The position numbers and the translations under genes were made by a program. Positions 23,796 through 33,120 of a stretch of DNA of 64,000 bases are shown one piece after another (the first letter of the stretch is position 1; each line of letters begins with the position of its first letter). The notes beneath the pieces are model-generated. The model ran no database searches. It was not told the origin of the DNA and saw only the letters and a program-made list of their open reading frames with translations. The stretch is from Amycolatopsis albispora (GTDB taxonomy: Bacteria > Actinomycetota > Actinomycetes > Mycobacteriales > Pseudonocardiaceae). The stretch covers positions 1,612,001 to 1,676,000 of the forward strand of contig NZ_CP015163.1 of assembly GCF_003312875.1 (NCBI RefSeq), read 5' to 3'.

Positions 23796-25094
23796 TCACT
23801 TCTCCCAGGTGTAGCTGATCGAGCCGTCGGGATTGAGCACCGGCTTGAACGTGGGGTCCGCCTCGGCGTAACGCTGCATGGCCTTGAACATCTCGTCGCG
23901 CATCGCTGGCCGATGCTCAACGTGGATGGTGGCCCGCTGGCCCAGCTGCTCGCGGTCCACGTTCGGATCGGTCTGGATCGCCAGGTTCCAGTAGTGCCGC
24001 TTGTCCGGGTCGTGGGAACCCTGCCCGTCGTTGGTCATGTACACGCGGTCGGGGTGGCTCTTGTCGTAGATCTGCTGGGTGACCCGGATCTGGTCGTCGC
24101 CGGTGACCGCGGAGTGGTAGCCCGGGATGTTGTCGGGCCCCTTCGGATCGGCGTCCTTGGCGTACAGCGCGACCTCGCCACCGAACGAGCCGCCGTGCCC
24201 GTAGCTGCCCTTCCACGCCTCCAGCCGGTACTGCTTGCCGGTCTCGGGGTCGCGGAACTCGATGTTGGGGTGGCTGGTCTCGTGGAGCCTCATCCCGAGC
24301 GCCGGGCCCGCCTCGTCGTACAGGTCGTGCCAGCCGAAGTAGCTCTGCAACGAGGTCTCGCCGGTGGTGTAGAAATCACCGTTCTCGCTGTACTTGAACC
24401 CGAAGTACCGGTAGATCTCCTTGGCGAGTTCCGGGTTCTCCATCAGCTTGTCCATCAGCAGCGACTTCCCGAGGTTCGGGTTCTTCTTGAGCACGCTGAG
24501 GATGTGGGCCAGTTCGCCGAGAACGCCCGCGTCCTTGTCACGCTCGGCACGCAGGACGGCGCCGGCGTCCTCGTCGATGTGGCCCTTCATGCCGCGGATC
24601 GTCGCGCCCTCGTTGTTGAGGACCATGTCGTAGGTCCGGACGATCCGCTCCATGTCGAGGAGCAAGAGCGCCTCCTGGACCTTCGTTTTCGCCTGCTTGG
24701 CCCAGGCACCGGGAAGCTTGAGCGGGTTGTCTTCGGCGTCCTGCCAGGCTTTCTCCAGCTCGGCCTGCAGTGCCTTGGCCTCCTCGCGCTTGCTCCGGGC
24801 ATCGCGCTGCGCCTTCTCCAGCGCGTCGCGGACCACCTCGAAGGACACCGCCGAATGCCCGAGGTCGTCGGCCTGCCGCTCGCGGTTGCGCCGGAAGTCG
24901 TCGAGGTCGGCGAGCGCGGCTTCGCCCGCGTTGCCCTGCCAGGCCTCGTCCAGCTCGGTGCGCAGCGCGTCGAGCGCGGTCTTGGCGGTGTGCACCTCGT
25001 CCTTGGCGGCCCGGCAGGCCCTGGCCCGATCGTCCAGGTCGGTGGTGCTGCCCTGGTCCAGCTTGTCGGCGAGGTCGTAGATCCGGTCGAACAT
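23796..25094 (-). CDS. WXG100/LXG-like secreted-type protein with C-terminal DUF4474 domain
   Basis: 432 residues from ATG 25094. The first 170 residues are heptad-rich helices (MFDRIYDLADKLDQG onward, with Lys/Glu/Ala coiled coil), like the N-terminal domain of type VII-secreted toxins. From about residue 225, FGFKYSENGDFYTT, a HDLYDEAGPALGM run and WKGSYGHGGSFGGEVALY match DUF4474, a domain found in bacterial secreted proteins of unknown action. There is no signal peptide. It follows a 102-residue WXG100-like gene by 5 bp. A polymorphic-toxin or export-substrate role is inferred; no immunity gene is recognised. Confidence 0.75.
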   Translation of the reverse strand: MFDRIYDLADKLDQGSTTDLDDRARACRAAKDEVHTAKTALDALRTELDEAWQGNAGEAALADLDDFRRNRERQADDLGHSAVSFEVVRDALEKAQRDARSKREEAKALQAELEKAWQDAEDNPLKLPGAWAKQAKTKVQEALLLLDMERIVRTYDMVLNNEGATIRGMKGHIDEDAGAVLRAERDKDAGVLGELAHILSVLKKNPNLGKSLLMDKLMENPELAKEIYRYFGFKYSENGDFYTTGETSLQSYFGWHDLYDEAGPALGMRLHETSHPNIEFRDPETGKQYRLEAWKGSYGHGGSFGGEVALYAKDADPKGPDNIPGYHSAVTGDDQIRVTQQIYDKSHPDRVYMTNDGQGSHDPDKRHYWNLAIQTDPNVDREQLGQRATIHVEHRPAMRDEMFKAMQRYAEADPTFKPVLNPDGSISYTWEK

Positions 25095-25099
25095 CGCGC

Positions 25100-25408
25100 T
25101 CACCGGTCGATCTGCGCGAAGCCGTCGTCGATGGCCTTCACGAAGGCGTCGCGCGCGTCGGCGTCCTTCGTGTCGTAGGCCTCGGCGGCCGCTTTGATCT
25201 TGGCGACGATGGCGGCGGTCTGCTGGTCCGCCGCCTTCAGATCCAGCCTTCTGGTCTCGAGCCAGACCTGGTAGTCCGCCGCGTACCCGGCGGCGCCGTC
25301 GGTACCGCCCACCCTCGGCGCCCCCTGCGCGTCCAGTGCCGGCGACTCCGCCGCGGCCAGCCTGTCCGCCGCTCTGGCCAGGTCCCTGACGTGCACCTCG
25401 AAGCCCAT
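25100..25408 (-). CDS. WXG100/ESAT-6-like small helical protein
   Basis: 102 residues, predicted all-helical, with a single Trp in YQVWLETRRLDLK near the middle, the place where WXG100 proteins have their turn, although the strict W-x-G is absent. No signal peptide. It precedes the DUF4474 gene by 5 bp, as small type VII partners usually precede their large substrate. GAGGGTGAG sits ahead of the ATG at 25408. The secretion route is inferred from size and context; no ESX machinery is in this window. Confidence 0.65.
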   Translation of the reverse strand: MGFEVHVRDLARAADRLAAAESPALDAQGAPRVGGTDGAAGYAADYQVWLETRRLDLKAADQQTAAIVAKIKAAAEAYDTKDADARDAFVKAIDDGFAQIDR

Positions 25409-25608
25409 GGCTCACCCTCCCTGCCGGTCCTTTGTTACAGAGACGCGCCAAATGTCCCACCGGTTCCCTCCCGGCGCCAGCCGGTGCGCCCGACTGTCCT
25501 CCTTGGACAGAAATGCGGCCGATCGGTCACTCCGCGTGCTCGCGGACTGGTCATCCCGTGCCCGTCTGCTGATACGCTTCGGGCGACCACGCTCGAATGG
25601 GAGAAAAC
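25409..25608. promoter_or_regulatory. Divergent promoter region between WXG100 and kinase genes
   Basis: 200 bp without a gene. It must hold the start of the WXG100 operon and of the kinase gene. A TACGCT hexamer about 40 bp ahead of the kinase start is a possible -10; no operator-like dyad stands out. Confidence 0.35.
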
Positions 25609-26595
25609 ATGGGCGACGCCACCGGTGAACTGGACGTCCTGGGGTTCGGCAATGCCATCGTCGACGTTTTTTCACAGGAGGACGACGAATTCATTCTCAG
25701 CCGGGGACTGCCGAAAGGCGGGATGACGCTGATCGACCCGGAGCAGGCGGAAGCGCTCTACGCCGACATGGGTCCGGGAATCGAGATGTCGGGTGGTTCC
25801 TGCGCGAACACAATGGCGTGCATTGCGTCATTCGGCGGTTCCGCCGCCTTCATCGGCAAGGTAAGGGACGATCAGCTGGGGGCCACTTTCGAGCACGACA
25901 TCCGCGCGGTCGGGGTGCACTTCCGCACCCCGCGGGCGACCACCGGCGCGGCCACGGCCCGCAGTCTCATCCTGGTTTCCGCCGACGGCCAGCGCACCAT
26001 GAACACCTATCTCGGGGCGTGCGTCGAACTGGGCAGGGAGGATGTCGACGAAAGCCTGGTGGCGCGGTCGAAGGTGACCTACATCGAGGGTTACCTGTGG
26101 GACCCGCCGCGGGCGAAGGACGCCATCCGGCACGCCATCGCGGTCGCGCACGACGCGGGCCGGAAGGTCGCGCTGAGCCTGTCGGACACCTTCTGCGTGG
26201 AGCGCCACCTCGAGGAATTCCGCCACCTGGTGGAAAACGAGGTGGACATCCTGTTCGCCAACGAGCACGAGATCAAGACGCTGTACCCGGCCGACCGCAT
26301 CGAGGACGCGGTGGCCGGCCTGCGCGGCCGGGAGTCGGTGGTGGCCGTCACCCGATCCGCGAAGGGCTCGGTCGTGTTCTCCGGCGACACGAGGCACGAG
26401 GTGCCCGCCGAGCCGGTGGAGCAGGTGGTCGACACCACCGGCGCCGGCGACGCCTACGCCGCCGGATTCCTGTACGGCATCACCCACGGCTACGAACTCC
26501 CCGAATGCGCCCGCCTCGGCTCGGTGGCCGCGTCGGAGATCATTTCCCACATCGGTTCGCGACCCCAGGTCCAACTCGCCGAACTACGCGGGTGA
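25609..26595 (+). CDS. PfkB-family sugar/nucleoside kinase, adenosine-kinase-like
   Basis: 328 residues from ATG 25609, preferred over ATG 25597 because GGGAG lies 5 bases ahead. N-terminal FGNAIVDVF and GGSCANTMACIASFGG are the substrate-side PfkB pattern; DTTGAGDAYAAGF near residue 275-287 holds the anion hole and the catalytic base Asp281. The set resembles bacterial adenosine or ribose-type kinases. It is convergent with the dpgD homologue 47 bp away and is probably the last housekeeping-type gene before the cluster. Confidence 0.85.
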   Translation: MGDATGELDVLGFGNAIVDVFSQEDDEFILSRGLPKGGMTLIDPEQAEALYADMGPGIEMSGGSCANTMACIASFGGSAAFIGKVRDDQLGATFEHDIRAVGVHFRTPRATTGAATARSLILVSADGQRTMNTYLGACVELGREDVDESLVARSKVTYIEGYLWDPPRAKDAIRHAIAVAHDAGRKVALSLSDTFCVERHLEEFRHLVENEVDILFANEHEIKTLYPADRIEDAVAGLRGRESVVAVTRSAKGSVVFSGDTRHEVPAEPVEQVVDTTGAGDAYAAGFLYGITHGYELPECARLGSVAASEIISHIGSRPQVQLAELRG

Positions 26596-26642
26596 AAGGA
26601 ACGCGGCGAAAACATTGCCCGCAATTCCCACGCCGTAGAGCT

Positions 26643-27443
26643 TCAGGTGGCGGTCCACTTCGGGGGGCGTTTTTCGACGAAGGAGCGGGGGCCTTCGAGG
26701 GCGTCCTCGCTGTGCATTCGGCGTTCTTCCCAGGTGAAGCGGGTGGCGAAGGCCTGGGGCAGTGACATGGACAGCGAGGCCGTCGCCGCTTCCTTGATGG
26801 CGCGCACGGAAAGAGGGGCGCAGCGCAGCAGATCCTCCACCCATTCGTCGACGCAGGTGTCCAGTTCGGCGGTGGGCACCACGTCGTTGACCAGGCCGAG
26901 GGCCAGCGCGCGGTCGGCGGCGAGGCGGCGTCCGGTCATCAGGTGGCCCAGTGCGGTCTTGAACGGCAGCTGCCGCGCGAGGCGGAACACGCCGCCCGCG
27001 CCGGCGATCAGGCCGAGCCGGGCTTCCGGCAGGGCGAAGGTGGCGGAGTCGGCGGCGACGAGCAGGTCGCAGGCCAGCGCGAGTTCGAAACCACCACCGA
27101 GCGCGTAGCCGTTGACCCGCGCGATCACCGGTTTCGACAGGTCGAAGCGCTCGGTCAGCCGGGGCCAGCCGGGCTTGCCGCGGCTGCCGAAGGTCGACGG
27201 CGGCTCGCCGTTTTCCACTCGCTGGACGAGTTCCTTCAGGTCCTGGCCGACCGAGAAGGCGCGGTGACCGGCGCCGGTGAGCACGCCGACCCAGAGGTTG
27301 TCGTCCGCCTCGAAGTCGTCCCAGACGGCGGCGAGTTCCTCGTGCATCCGCAGGTCCATGGCGTTGAGCACGTCCGGTCGGTTCAACGTGATGCGGGCGA
27401 CGTGCCCCTGCTTGCGGTAGAGCACCCGCGGTTCCTCGGCCAT
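26643..27443 (-). CDS. dpgD: DpgD-like enoyl-CoA hydratase
   Basis: 266 residues of the crotonase family. The two oxyanion-hole strands are [10 protein letters not shown] and [16 protein letters not shown], and [14 protein letters not shown] gives the acid/base Glu region. It matches DpgD of glycopeptide pathways, which with DpgB helps convert the DpgA tetraketide to 3,5-dihydroxyphenylacetyl-CoA. The C-terminus [18 protein letters not shown] is that of a normal short-chain hydratase, so a general fatty-acid enzyme is the alternative. It lies 12 bp downstream of the aldehyde dehydrogenase gene in one operon, away from dpgABC. Confidence 0.8.
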   Translation of the reverse strand: MAEEPRVLYRKQGHVARITLNRPDVLNAMDLRMHEELAAVWDDFEADDNLWVGVLTGAGHRAFSVGQDLKELVQRVENGEPPSTFGSRGKPGWPRLTERFDLSKPVIARVNGYALGGGFELALACDLLVAADSATFALPEARLGLIAGAGGVFRLARQLPFKTALGHLMTGRRLAADRALALGLVNDVVPTAELDTCVDEWVEDLLRCAPLSVRAIKEAATASLSMSLPQAFATRFTWEERRMHSEDALEGPRSFVEKRPPKWTAT

Positions 27444-27455
27444 GGACGAACCTCC

Positions 27456-28916
27456 TCAGAACGGATACGGCGCCGCGGCGGGGCGGACGGTCAGCCACTG
27501 CCACCGGGTGAACTCGTCCCAGCTGTGGAGCGCGCCGTGGCGGCTGCCGTTGCCGGAGGCGCCCGTGCCGCCGAACGGCACGAACGCGTTGTCGTCCACG
27601 GTCTGCCCGTTGACGTGCACGATGCCGGTGCGCAACCGCCGGGCGAGCCGCCTTCCCCGTTCGGGCGAGCCGGTCTGCACGGCCGCCACCAGGCCGTACT
27701 CCGTCTGGTTGGCGACGCGGACCGCCTCGTCCTCGTCACGCACCACGACCACCGGCGCGACCGGGCCGAAGATCTCCTGGGTGAACGCGGGCATCTCGGT
27801 GGTCACCCCGGCCAGCACGGTCGGTTCGTAGAACAGATCGCGGTAGTCCCCACCGGCACGCAGGTCCGCGCCCGCGGCCACGGTTTCGCGCACAATACTG
27901 TCCACTCTGGACAACTGGGTGGCGTTGATCAGCGGACCGAGCGCGGCTTCGGTGGTCCACGGGTCGTCCGCGACCAGGGCACGCGCCCGGCCCGCCAGCC
28001 GTTCGAGGTACTCGTCCGCTACCGCTTCGAGCACCACGTGCCTGCTCGCCGCCATGCAGATCTGGCCCTGGTGCAGGAAGGCACCCCAGGCACCCGCCGA
28101 ACTCGCGGCGTCGAGATCGGCGTCGTCGAGCACGATCAGGGCGTTGTTCCCGCCGAGTTCCAGCGAACAGCGCTTCAGCAGGCGCCCGGCCACCTCACCG
28201 ACCCGGCGGCCGACGGCGGTGGACCCGGTGAACGCGATCATCGGGACGTCGGGGTGCGCGGTCAGCGCTTCACCGGGCTCGGCGTCGCCGGGCAGGACGT
28301 GCAGCACACCCTCGGGCAACCCGGCTTCCTCGAAGATCCGCGCTACGGCGAACCCGCCGGACACCGGTGTCTGCACGTCGGGCTTGAGCACCACGGCGTT
28401 GCCCAGCGCCAACGCGGGCGCGACGGCGCGCAGGGCCAGTACGAGCGGGAAGTTCCACGGGCTGATCACACCGACCACACCGAGCGGAACCCGCCGCCCG
28501 ACGCTCTCGAACTCGGGCCCGGACGGCAGCAGGTGCCCGTGCGGCTGGGTGGGCAGTGCCGCGGCCGCCCACAGTTCGTCGGCGGCGGAGCGAATTTCGA
28601 AGGCGGCTTTCGGCGCGACCGCACCACCTTCGCGGATCAGCCATTCGGCCACTTCCCGCTGGTGTGCTTCGAGAATCCCGGCGGCGCGCCGCAGCACGGC
28701 CGCGCGCTCGGCCGGTTCCGTGTCAGCCCAGGAAATCTGCGCCTCGACGGCGGTACGCACGGCCGCGTCGATGTCCGCGGCCGAGGCCAGGCCGGTGGTG
28801 GCGAGCGTCTTGCCGGTGGCCGGTTCGACCACGTCGACCGTGCCGGACGCGGTGACCCAGCCGGAGCTGAACACCTTGCCGGTGAGCGCACCGATGTCCA
28901 GGATGTCCAGCAACAC
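27456..28916 (-). CDS. Aldehyde dehydrogenase, proposed 3,5-dihydroxybenzaldehyde dehydrogenase
   Basis: 486 residues from GTG 28916, which has AGGAG six bases upstream; an ATG at 28982 has none. Catalytic Glu lies in LELGGNNALIVL and the Cys in HQGQICMAASRHVV. The sequence is of the benzaldehyde/vanillin dehydrogenase type (SPWNFPLVLALRAV, FTGSTAVGRR). Sitting between the ThDP decarboxylase and dpgD, it most likely oxidises 3,5-dihydroxybenzaldehyde to 3,5-dihydroxybenzoate, the PKS starter acid. The order decarboxylase then dehydrogenase equals the mandelate-pathway logic. Role inferred from context. Confidence 0.82.
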   Translation of the reverse strand: MLLDILDIGALTGKVFSSGWVTASGTVDVVEPATGKTLATTGLASAADIDAAVRTAVEAQISWADTEPAERAAVLRRAAGILEAHQREVAEWLIREGGAVAPKAAFEIRSAADELWAAAALPTQPHGHLLPSGPEFESVGRRVPLGVVGVISPWNFPLVLALRAVAPALALGNAVVLKPDVQTPVSGGFAVARIFEEAGLPEGVLHVLPGDAEPGEALTAHPDVPMIAFTGSTAVGRRVGEVAGRLLKRCSLELGGNNALIVLDDADLDAASSAGAWGAFLHQGQICMAASRHVVLEAVADEYLERLAGRARALVADDPWTTEAALGPLINATQLSRVDSIVRETVAAGADLRAGGDYRDLFYEPTVLAGVTTEMPAFTQEIFGPVAPVVVVRDEDEAVRVANQTEYGLVAAVQTGSPERGRRLARRLRTGIVHVNGQTVDDNAFVPFGGTGASGNGSRHGALHSWDEFTRWQWLTVRPAAAPYPF

Positions 28917-28953
28917 GGGATCTCCTCGGCCGGAAGTGGTCGATTCCCGGGAA

Positions 28954-28982
28954 ATGCTAGGTGCGCCGATCAAGCGCGCCAA
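28954..28982 (-). promoter_or_regulatory. Candidate promoter of the aldehyde dehydrogenase-dpgD operon
   Basis: On the minus strand TTGGCG (complement of 28977-28982), a 17-bp spacer and TAGCAT (complement of 28954-28959). The same -10 word TAGCAT is found in the dpgA promoter. The start codon lies about 38 bp downstream with AGGAG between. Confidence 0.5.
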
Positions 28983-29018
28983 GGAAAAGCGCTCCCGCGC
29001 CCGCGGAATCCGGGGGTG

Positions 29019-29092
29019 CTAGGGGGCCGGTGAGGGGGTGCGCCCGGTGCCGCCGATCGGGGTTGCCGGGGAGCCGTTGCGGCTGTTTGGCT
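29019..29092 (+). promoter_or_regulatory. Three-block promoter of the ThDP decarboxylase gene (shared with the PKS)
   Basis: CTAGGGGG (29019-29026), GGGGGTGCG (29034-29042) and TCGGGGTTGC (29057-29066), the last running into TTGCCG (29063-29068) as -35; 18 bp later TTGGCT (29087-29092) may be the -10. Blocks start at offsets 0, +15 and +38, exactly as in the PKS promoter at 36646. The CTAG core also lies upstream of the divergent aldehyde dehydrogenase promoter. Likely an activator site plus promoter. Confidence 0.6.
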
Positions 29093-29122
29093 CGGGGCCC
29101 AGCGATTCGGGGAGGCGGGGCC

Positions 29123-30856
29123 ATGACGCGTGCGGAGCGCTGGTACACCACCAGCACGGCGTTCCTGGAGGCTCTGGCGGAAGCCGGAGTCCGTTACGTG
29201 TTCGCGAATCTCGGCAGTGATCACCCCGGGCTCGTCGAGGCCTACGCCAGGGCCCGTGACGAAGGCCGCGCCGGCGAACTGCCCGAGCTGGTCATCTGCC
29301 CGCACGAGAGCGTCGCCATGTCCGCCGCGCAGGGGTACGCCCAGGCCAGCGGGCGACCGCAGGCGGTGGTCGTGCACGTGGACTGCGGAACGCAGAACCT
29401 CGGCGGCACGCTGCACAACGCGGCCAAGGCGCGGGTGCCGGTGCTCGTTTTCGCCGGTGCGTCACCGGTGACGCAGGACGGGGAACTCCCCGGCGGCCGC
29501 AACGAGTTCATCCACTGGATCCAGGACGTGCCGGACCAGCGTGGCATCGTGCGGGGATACACCAAGTACGACAACGAGATCCGGACCGGCCGGAACGTCA
29601 AGCAGCTGGTGCACCGCGCGCTCCAGATCGCGTGCAGCGAGCCGGCCGGGCCGGTGTACCTCGTCGGTGCGCGGGAAGTGATGGAGGAACACCTCACCCC
29701 GGTACCGGGCCGCGCGGAACTCTTCACCGCGACCACACCCGGCGCACTCGCGCCCGAGGTGGCGGCCCGGATCGCGGACGCACTGGCCGGAGCACGGAAT
29801 CCCGTGGTGGTGACGTCGAACCTCGGCCGCGAGCCGGACGCGGTGGTGGAGCTGGTCCGCCTGTGCGAACGGCTCGCCGTCCGGGTGATCGAGTCGGTGC
29901 CGATGTACGTCAACTTCCCGGCCGACCACCCGCTGCACGCGGGTTACCAGTGGAACACCCCCGCGCCGAACCCGGCGCTCACCGAAGCCGACGTGATCCT
30001 GGTGCTGGGCTGTGAGGTGCCGTGGATCCCGTCGCTGAACCGGCCCGCCGGGAACGCGCGGATCTTCGTCGTGGACGCCGATCCGCTGAAGGAACGGACA
30101 CCGCTGTGGCACGTGCCCGCGGAACTGTACGCCCGCGCGAATCCGGGACTGGCCGCACGGCAGCTCGCGGACGAGGTCGCCGCCGGTCCGGTGCGGGCGG
30201 AAGACGTGACGGCCCGGTACGCGCGCAGCGTGGCCGACCACGACCGCCGGGCCGCGGACCGCGCGCGGAAAGCCCGGCCCAGACCGGACGTCATCACGCC
30301 CGAGTACCTGGCGGTCTGCGTGCACGACGCCATCGACGACGAGACCATCGTGCTCTCCGAAGCCATCACGAACTTCGGGGTGGTCAGCGAGTTCGTCCCG
30401 CGATCGGTCCCGGGCACGCTGTTCGGTTCCGGCGGCAGCTCGCTCGGCTGGCACGCCGGTGCCGCGATCGGGGTGAAGCTCGCCGTGCCGGACCGGCTGG
30501 TGGTCTCACTGGTGGGCGACGGCACCTACCTGTTCGGCGTACCGGCCTCCGCGCAGTGGACGGCGAGGCGGTACGGCGCCCCGAGTCTCACCGTCATCAT
30601 CGACAACCAGGGCTGGCGCGCGCCCAAGCTGTCCACCCTGGCCGTGCACCCGGACGGGGTGGCCGCGGCGAACGACGACTTCGGTGTCGGGTTCGCGCCG
30701 GGCGCGGACCTGCCCGGGGTGGCCGCCGCGGCGGCGGACGCCTGGGCCCATACGGTCGCGGACCCGGCGGAACTGCCGCCGCTGCTCACCGAGGCGGTGA
30801 AAGTGGTGCGGGACGGGCGTTCCGCGGTGCTGGCCGTCCGTGTTCCGCCGGTATGA
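29123..30856 (+). CDS. ThDP-dependent decarboxylase, benzoylformate-decarboxylase-like
   Basis: 577 residues with the three-domain layout of ThDP decarboxylases/acetolactate synthases. The cofactor Glu lies in ICPHESVAMSAAQGYA near residue 55. The ThDP/Mg motif begins GDG (465-467) and ends with Asn495 (DNQGW). No FAD-specific segment stands out. In place of an aminotransferase, this gene beside dpg homologues implies decarboxylation of 3,5-dihydroxyphenylglyoxylate, the DpgC product, to 3,5-dihydroxybenzaldehyde. ATG 29123 follows GGGGAGG. It is convergent with the broken LuxR gene and has its own promoter shared in design with the PKS. An acyl-lyase role is possible but fits less well. Confidence 0.82.
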   Translation: MTRAERWYTTSTAFLEALAEAGVRYVFANLGSDHPGLVEAYARARDEGRAGELPELVICPHESVAMSAAQGYAQASGRPQAVVVHVDCGTQNLGGTLHNAAKARVPVLVFAGASPVTQDGELPGGRNEFIHWIQDVPDQRGIVRGYTKYDNEIRTGRNVKQLVHRALQIACSEPAGPVYLVGAREVMEEHLTPVPGRAELFTATTPGALAPEVAARIADALAGARNPVVVTSNLGREPDAVVELVRLCERLAVRVIESVPMYVNFPADHPLHAGYQWNTPAPNPALTEADVILVLGCEVPWIPSLNRPAGNARIFVVDADPLKERTPLWHVPAELYARANPGLAARQLADEVAAGPVRAEDVTARYARSVADHDRRAADRARKARPRPDVITPEYLAVCVHDAIDDETIVLSEAITNFGVVSEFVPRSVPGTLFGSGGSSLGWHAGAAIGVKLAVPDRLVVSLVGDGTYLFGVPASAQWTARRYGAPSLTVIIDNQGWRAPKLSTLAVHPDGVAAANDDFGVGFAPGADLPGVAAAAADAWAHTVADPAELPPLLTEAVKVVRDGRSAVLAVRVPPV

Positions 30857-30861
30857 CCCGC

Positions 30862-32973
30862 TCAGCCCGCGTGGTCACGCCGGACTTCGGCGGCCCACGC
30901 GGTCCGGCGGAACGGCAGCCCTTCCGGCAGCTGCGTGCGGCTGTCGATCTTCAGCTTCCGGTAGATCCGCGTCAGGTGCTGTTCCACCGTGCTCTCGGTG
31001 ATGCTGAGCTTCCGGCTGATGGCGCGATTGGTGTGCCGCAGCGAGGCCAGCGACGCCACGCGCCATTCGGCGTCGCTGAGCGCGGCCAGCCCCTCGTTCT
31101 CGTCCGGTTCGTCGGCGGCGGTGTCACCGCCGACGGTGGCCTGCACGGCGGCGAGGCGTTGCTGCAACGGCGCGGCCTCGCAGCTGCGTGCGGCCTGCAC
31201 CGCCTGCTGGATGACCTCCCGTGCCTTGGCGGAGTCACCGAGCCGGTGGCAGACCTCACCGAGGTCGGCCAGGGTGAGCGCGAGCTCGAAGCGGTCGCCG
31301 CAGGACCGCAGCTGTTCGGCGGCCTCGGCCAGCAGGTGCGGCCGCTGCGCCGGTTCCGCCGCTTCGGCCAGCACCCGCAGGGACGCGCCCTTGGTGCGCG
31401 GCCCGATGGAGCCGCCGATCCGGAGCTGCTCGGTGATCAGTTCCCTGGCTGCTTCGGGCTTGCCGAGCCGCAGGTGCACCAGCGCCGCGTCCCGGCGCCA
31501 CGGGGCCAGCGCCGGCTGGTCGATGTGCCACTTGGTCATCAGCGCGCCGCAGCTTTCGAAGTCGTTCAGCGCGGCCGTGAGGTGGTTGGTGGCCAGCAGG
31601 TAGTGCCCGCGGGCGCGGAGGTACTGCGGGGCGAACCAGGTCTGCGCCATGGATTTCGGCACGGCCTGCTTGAGCGCGGTCGCGGCCGCGCCGAACTCGC
31701 CCATCGCGGTGGTCGCCATGATCAGGCTGGCCAGCGGGGAGCCGATCGAGGCGCCCCAGCCCTGCGCCGGGATCCGGCTCAGCGCCGTCCTGGCCCGGTC
31801 CGCTGCCAGCGGCAGATCGCCCTGGCGCAGGGCGATGTCCGCGCCGATGTTCGACAGCAGCGCTGGGCGATCAGCGCCACCGGCGCGCGGTCCTGGTAGA
31901 GCAGGTCCGCGGCACGCAGGTGCATCCGGCCGCGGTCCTCCGGGCTGAGGCTGTCGAGCACGGCCGCGGCGGCCGACGGGTGCCGGTAGCGGCCGGCGGA
32001 GTCGAGCAGCCCGGCCAGCGTGAGCACGTCGAGCGCCTGGGTGGCCGAGTCGGCCTTGATGCCGAGCAGCCGCCCGAGCGTTTTCGACGAGGCGGGGCAG
32101 GATTCGCCCAGCACCGCCACGCCCCTGGCCACGGTGAGCAGGATCGGGTCCCACCGGTGCAGGCAGGCGATGACCGCTTCGCTGAACTCCGCACCCGCCA
32201 CCAGCTCCGGAGTGTCGCGTGTGGACCGTGCGGCGGCGTCGCGGTAGTCGGCGATGAGCGCCTTGACCAGCAGCGGATTGCCGCCGCTGAGCCGCCAGCC
32301 CGCCGCGGCGTGGCGGTTGGCGGCGGGGATGTCGAGGTGCGCGGCCAGCAGCCCCGCCACCCCGCGCCGGCTGAGCGGGTTCAGCCGGATGCGGTGGAAG
32401 TACGGCTGGCGCGCGATTTCGGCGCGGAACACCGGGTGCGTCGGGTGCGAGGTGGCCCATTCGGTGAGCAGGATGAGCATGTTCGCCGACCGGATGCGCT
32501 GCTGCAGGTAGAGCAGCACCTGCAAGGACGGGCTGTCGGCGAACTGCACGTCGTCCACGCAGACCACCACCGGCCGGGTCCTGGCCAGCTCCAGCAGGAT
32601 CATCGACAACCCGTGCACCGCACGGGCGTTCTCGTGGCCGACGGTCAGCGGCTCGCCGGTGGCGGTTCCGGCGGTCAGGGTTTCCTCGTTCAGCAGCGCC
32701 GCCACCCGGGCCGCGATCCCGTCCGGCAGGTCCACGCCGTGGAACAACTGGCCCAGCACGCTGAACTGCAGCGCGCGCTCCGCGCGGGAGCCGACCGCGG
32801 TGACCACCAGCGCGCCCGCCGCCGCGGCCTCGTCGGCGGCGCAGCCGAGCAGTTCGGTCTTCCCGCTGGCGATCCCGCCGGTGATCAGCGCCACCTGCCC
32901 GCGCCCCTGGGCGCAGTCGGCGTAGAGGTCCTTGAGGAGTTTCAGTTCCTCCTGACGTTCCACCAGGATCATG
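30862..32973 (-). pseudogene. LuxR-family LAL-type pathway regulator, internally deleted and frameshifted
   Basis: The N-terminal part (from ATG 32973) has the LAL ATPase domain: Walker A TGGIASGKTEL, Walker B VVVCVDDVQFAD and later RLSGGNPLLVKAL. The C-terminal part ends in a LuxR helix-turn-helix (LSDAEWRVASLASL, RHTNRAISRKLSITESTVEQHL). The two parts lie in different frames. The break is near 31860, where LLYQDRAPVALIAQ changes to a frame continuing ALLSNIGADIALRQGDLP. Intact LAL proteins have roughly 200 more residues between these segments, so a deletion as well as a frame change is indicated; the joint lies at GCGCTG-like repeats. The first open frame would end early and lack the DNA-binding domain. 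It sits just behind dpgC and probably was the cluster's activator. Confidence 0.8.
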
Positions 32974-33120
32974 CGGTGCGCCCCCCATGGCGTCGTGGCA
33001 ATTGCGAGTCGGCTGGGTTGCGAGCCAACCCTAGTGAGCCTCCGTACAAGATCCGCATAATCACTGCGGAGTAACGAGACGGTAACGGACGGCGATGAAA
33101 TTTCGGTGACGTCGGCGTTT

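Noticed and set aside
30862..32988. 708-residue continuous frame as an intact LuxR regulator
   Set aside because: Its first half is a shadow without the Walker motifs; the real ATPase part lies in the other frame, so the gene is broken rather than intact.
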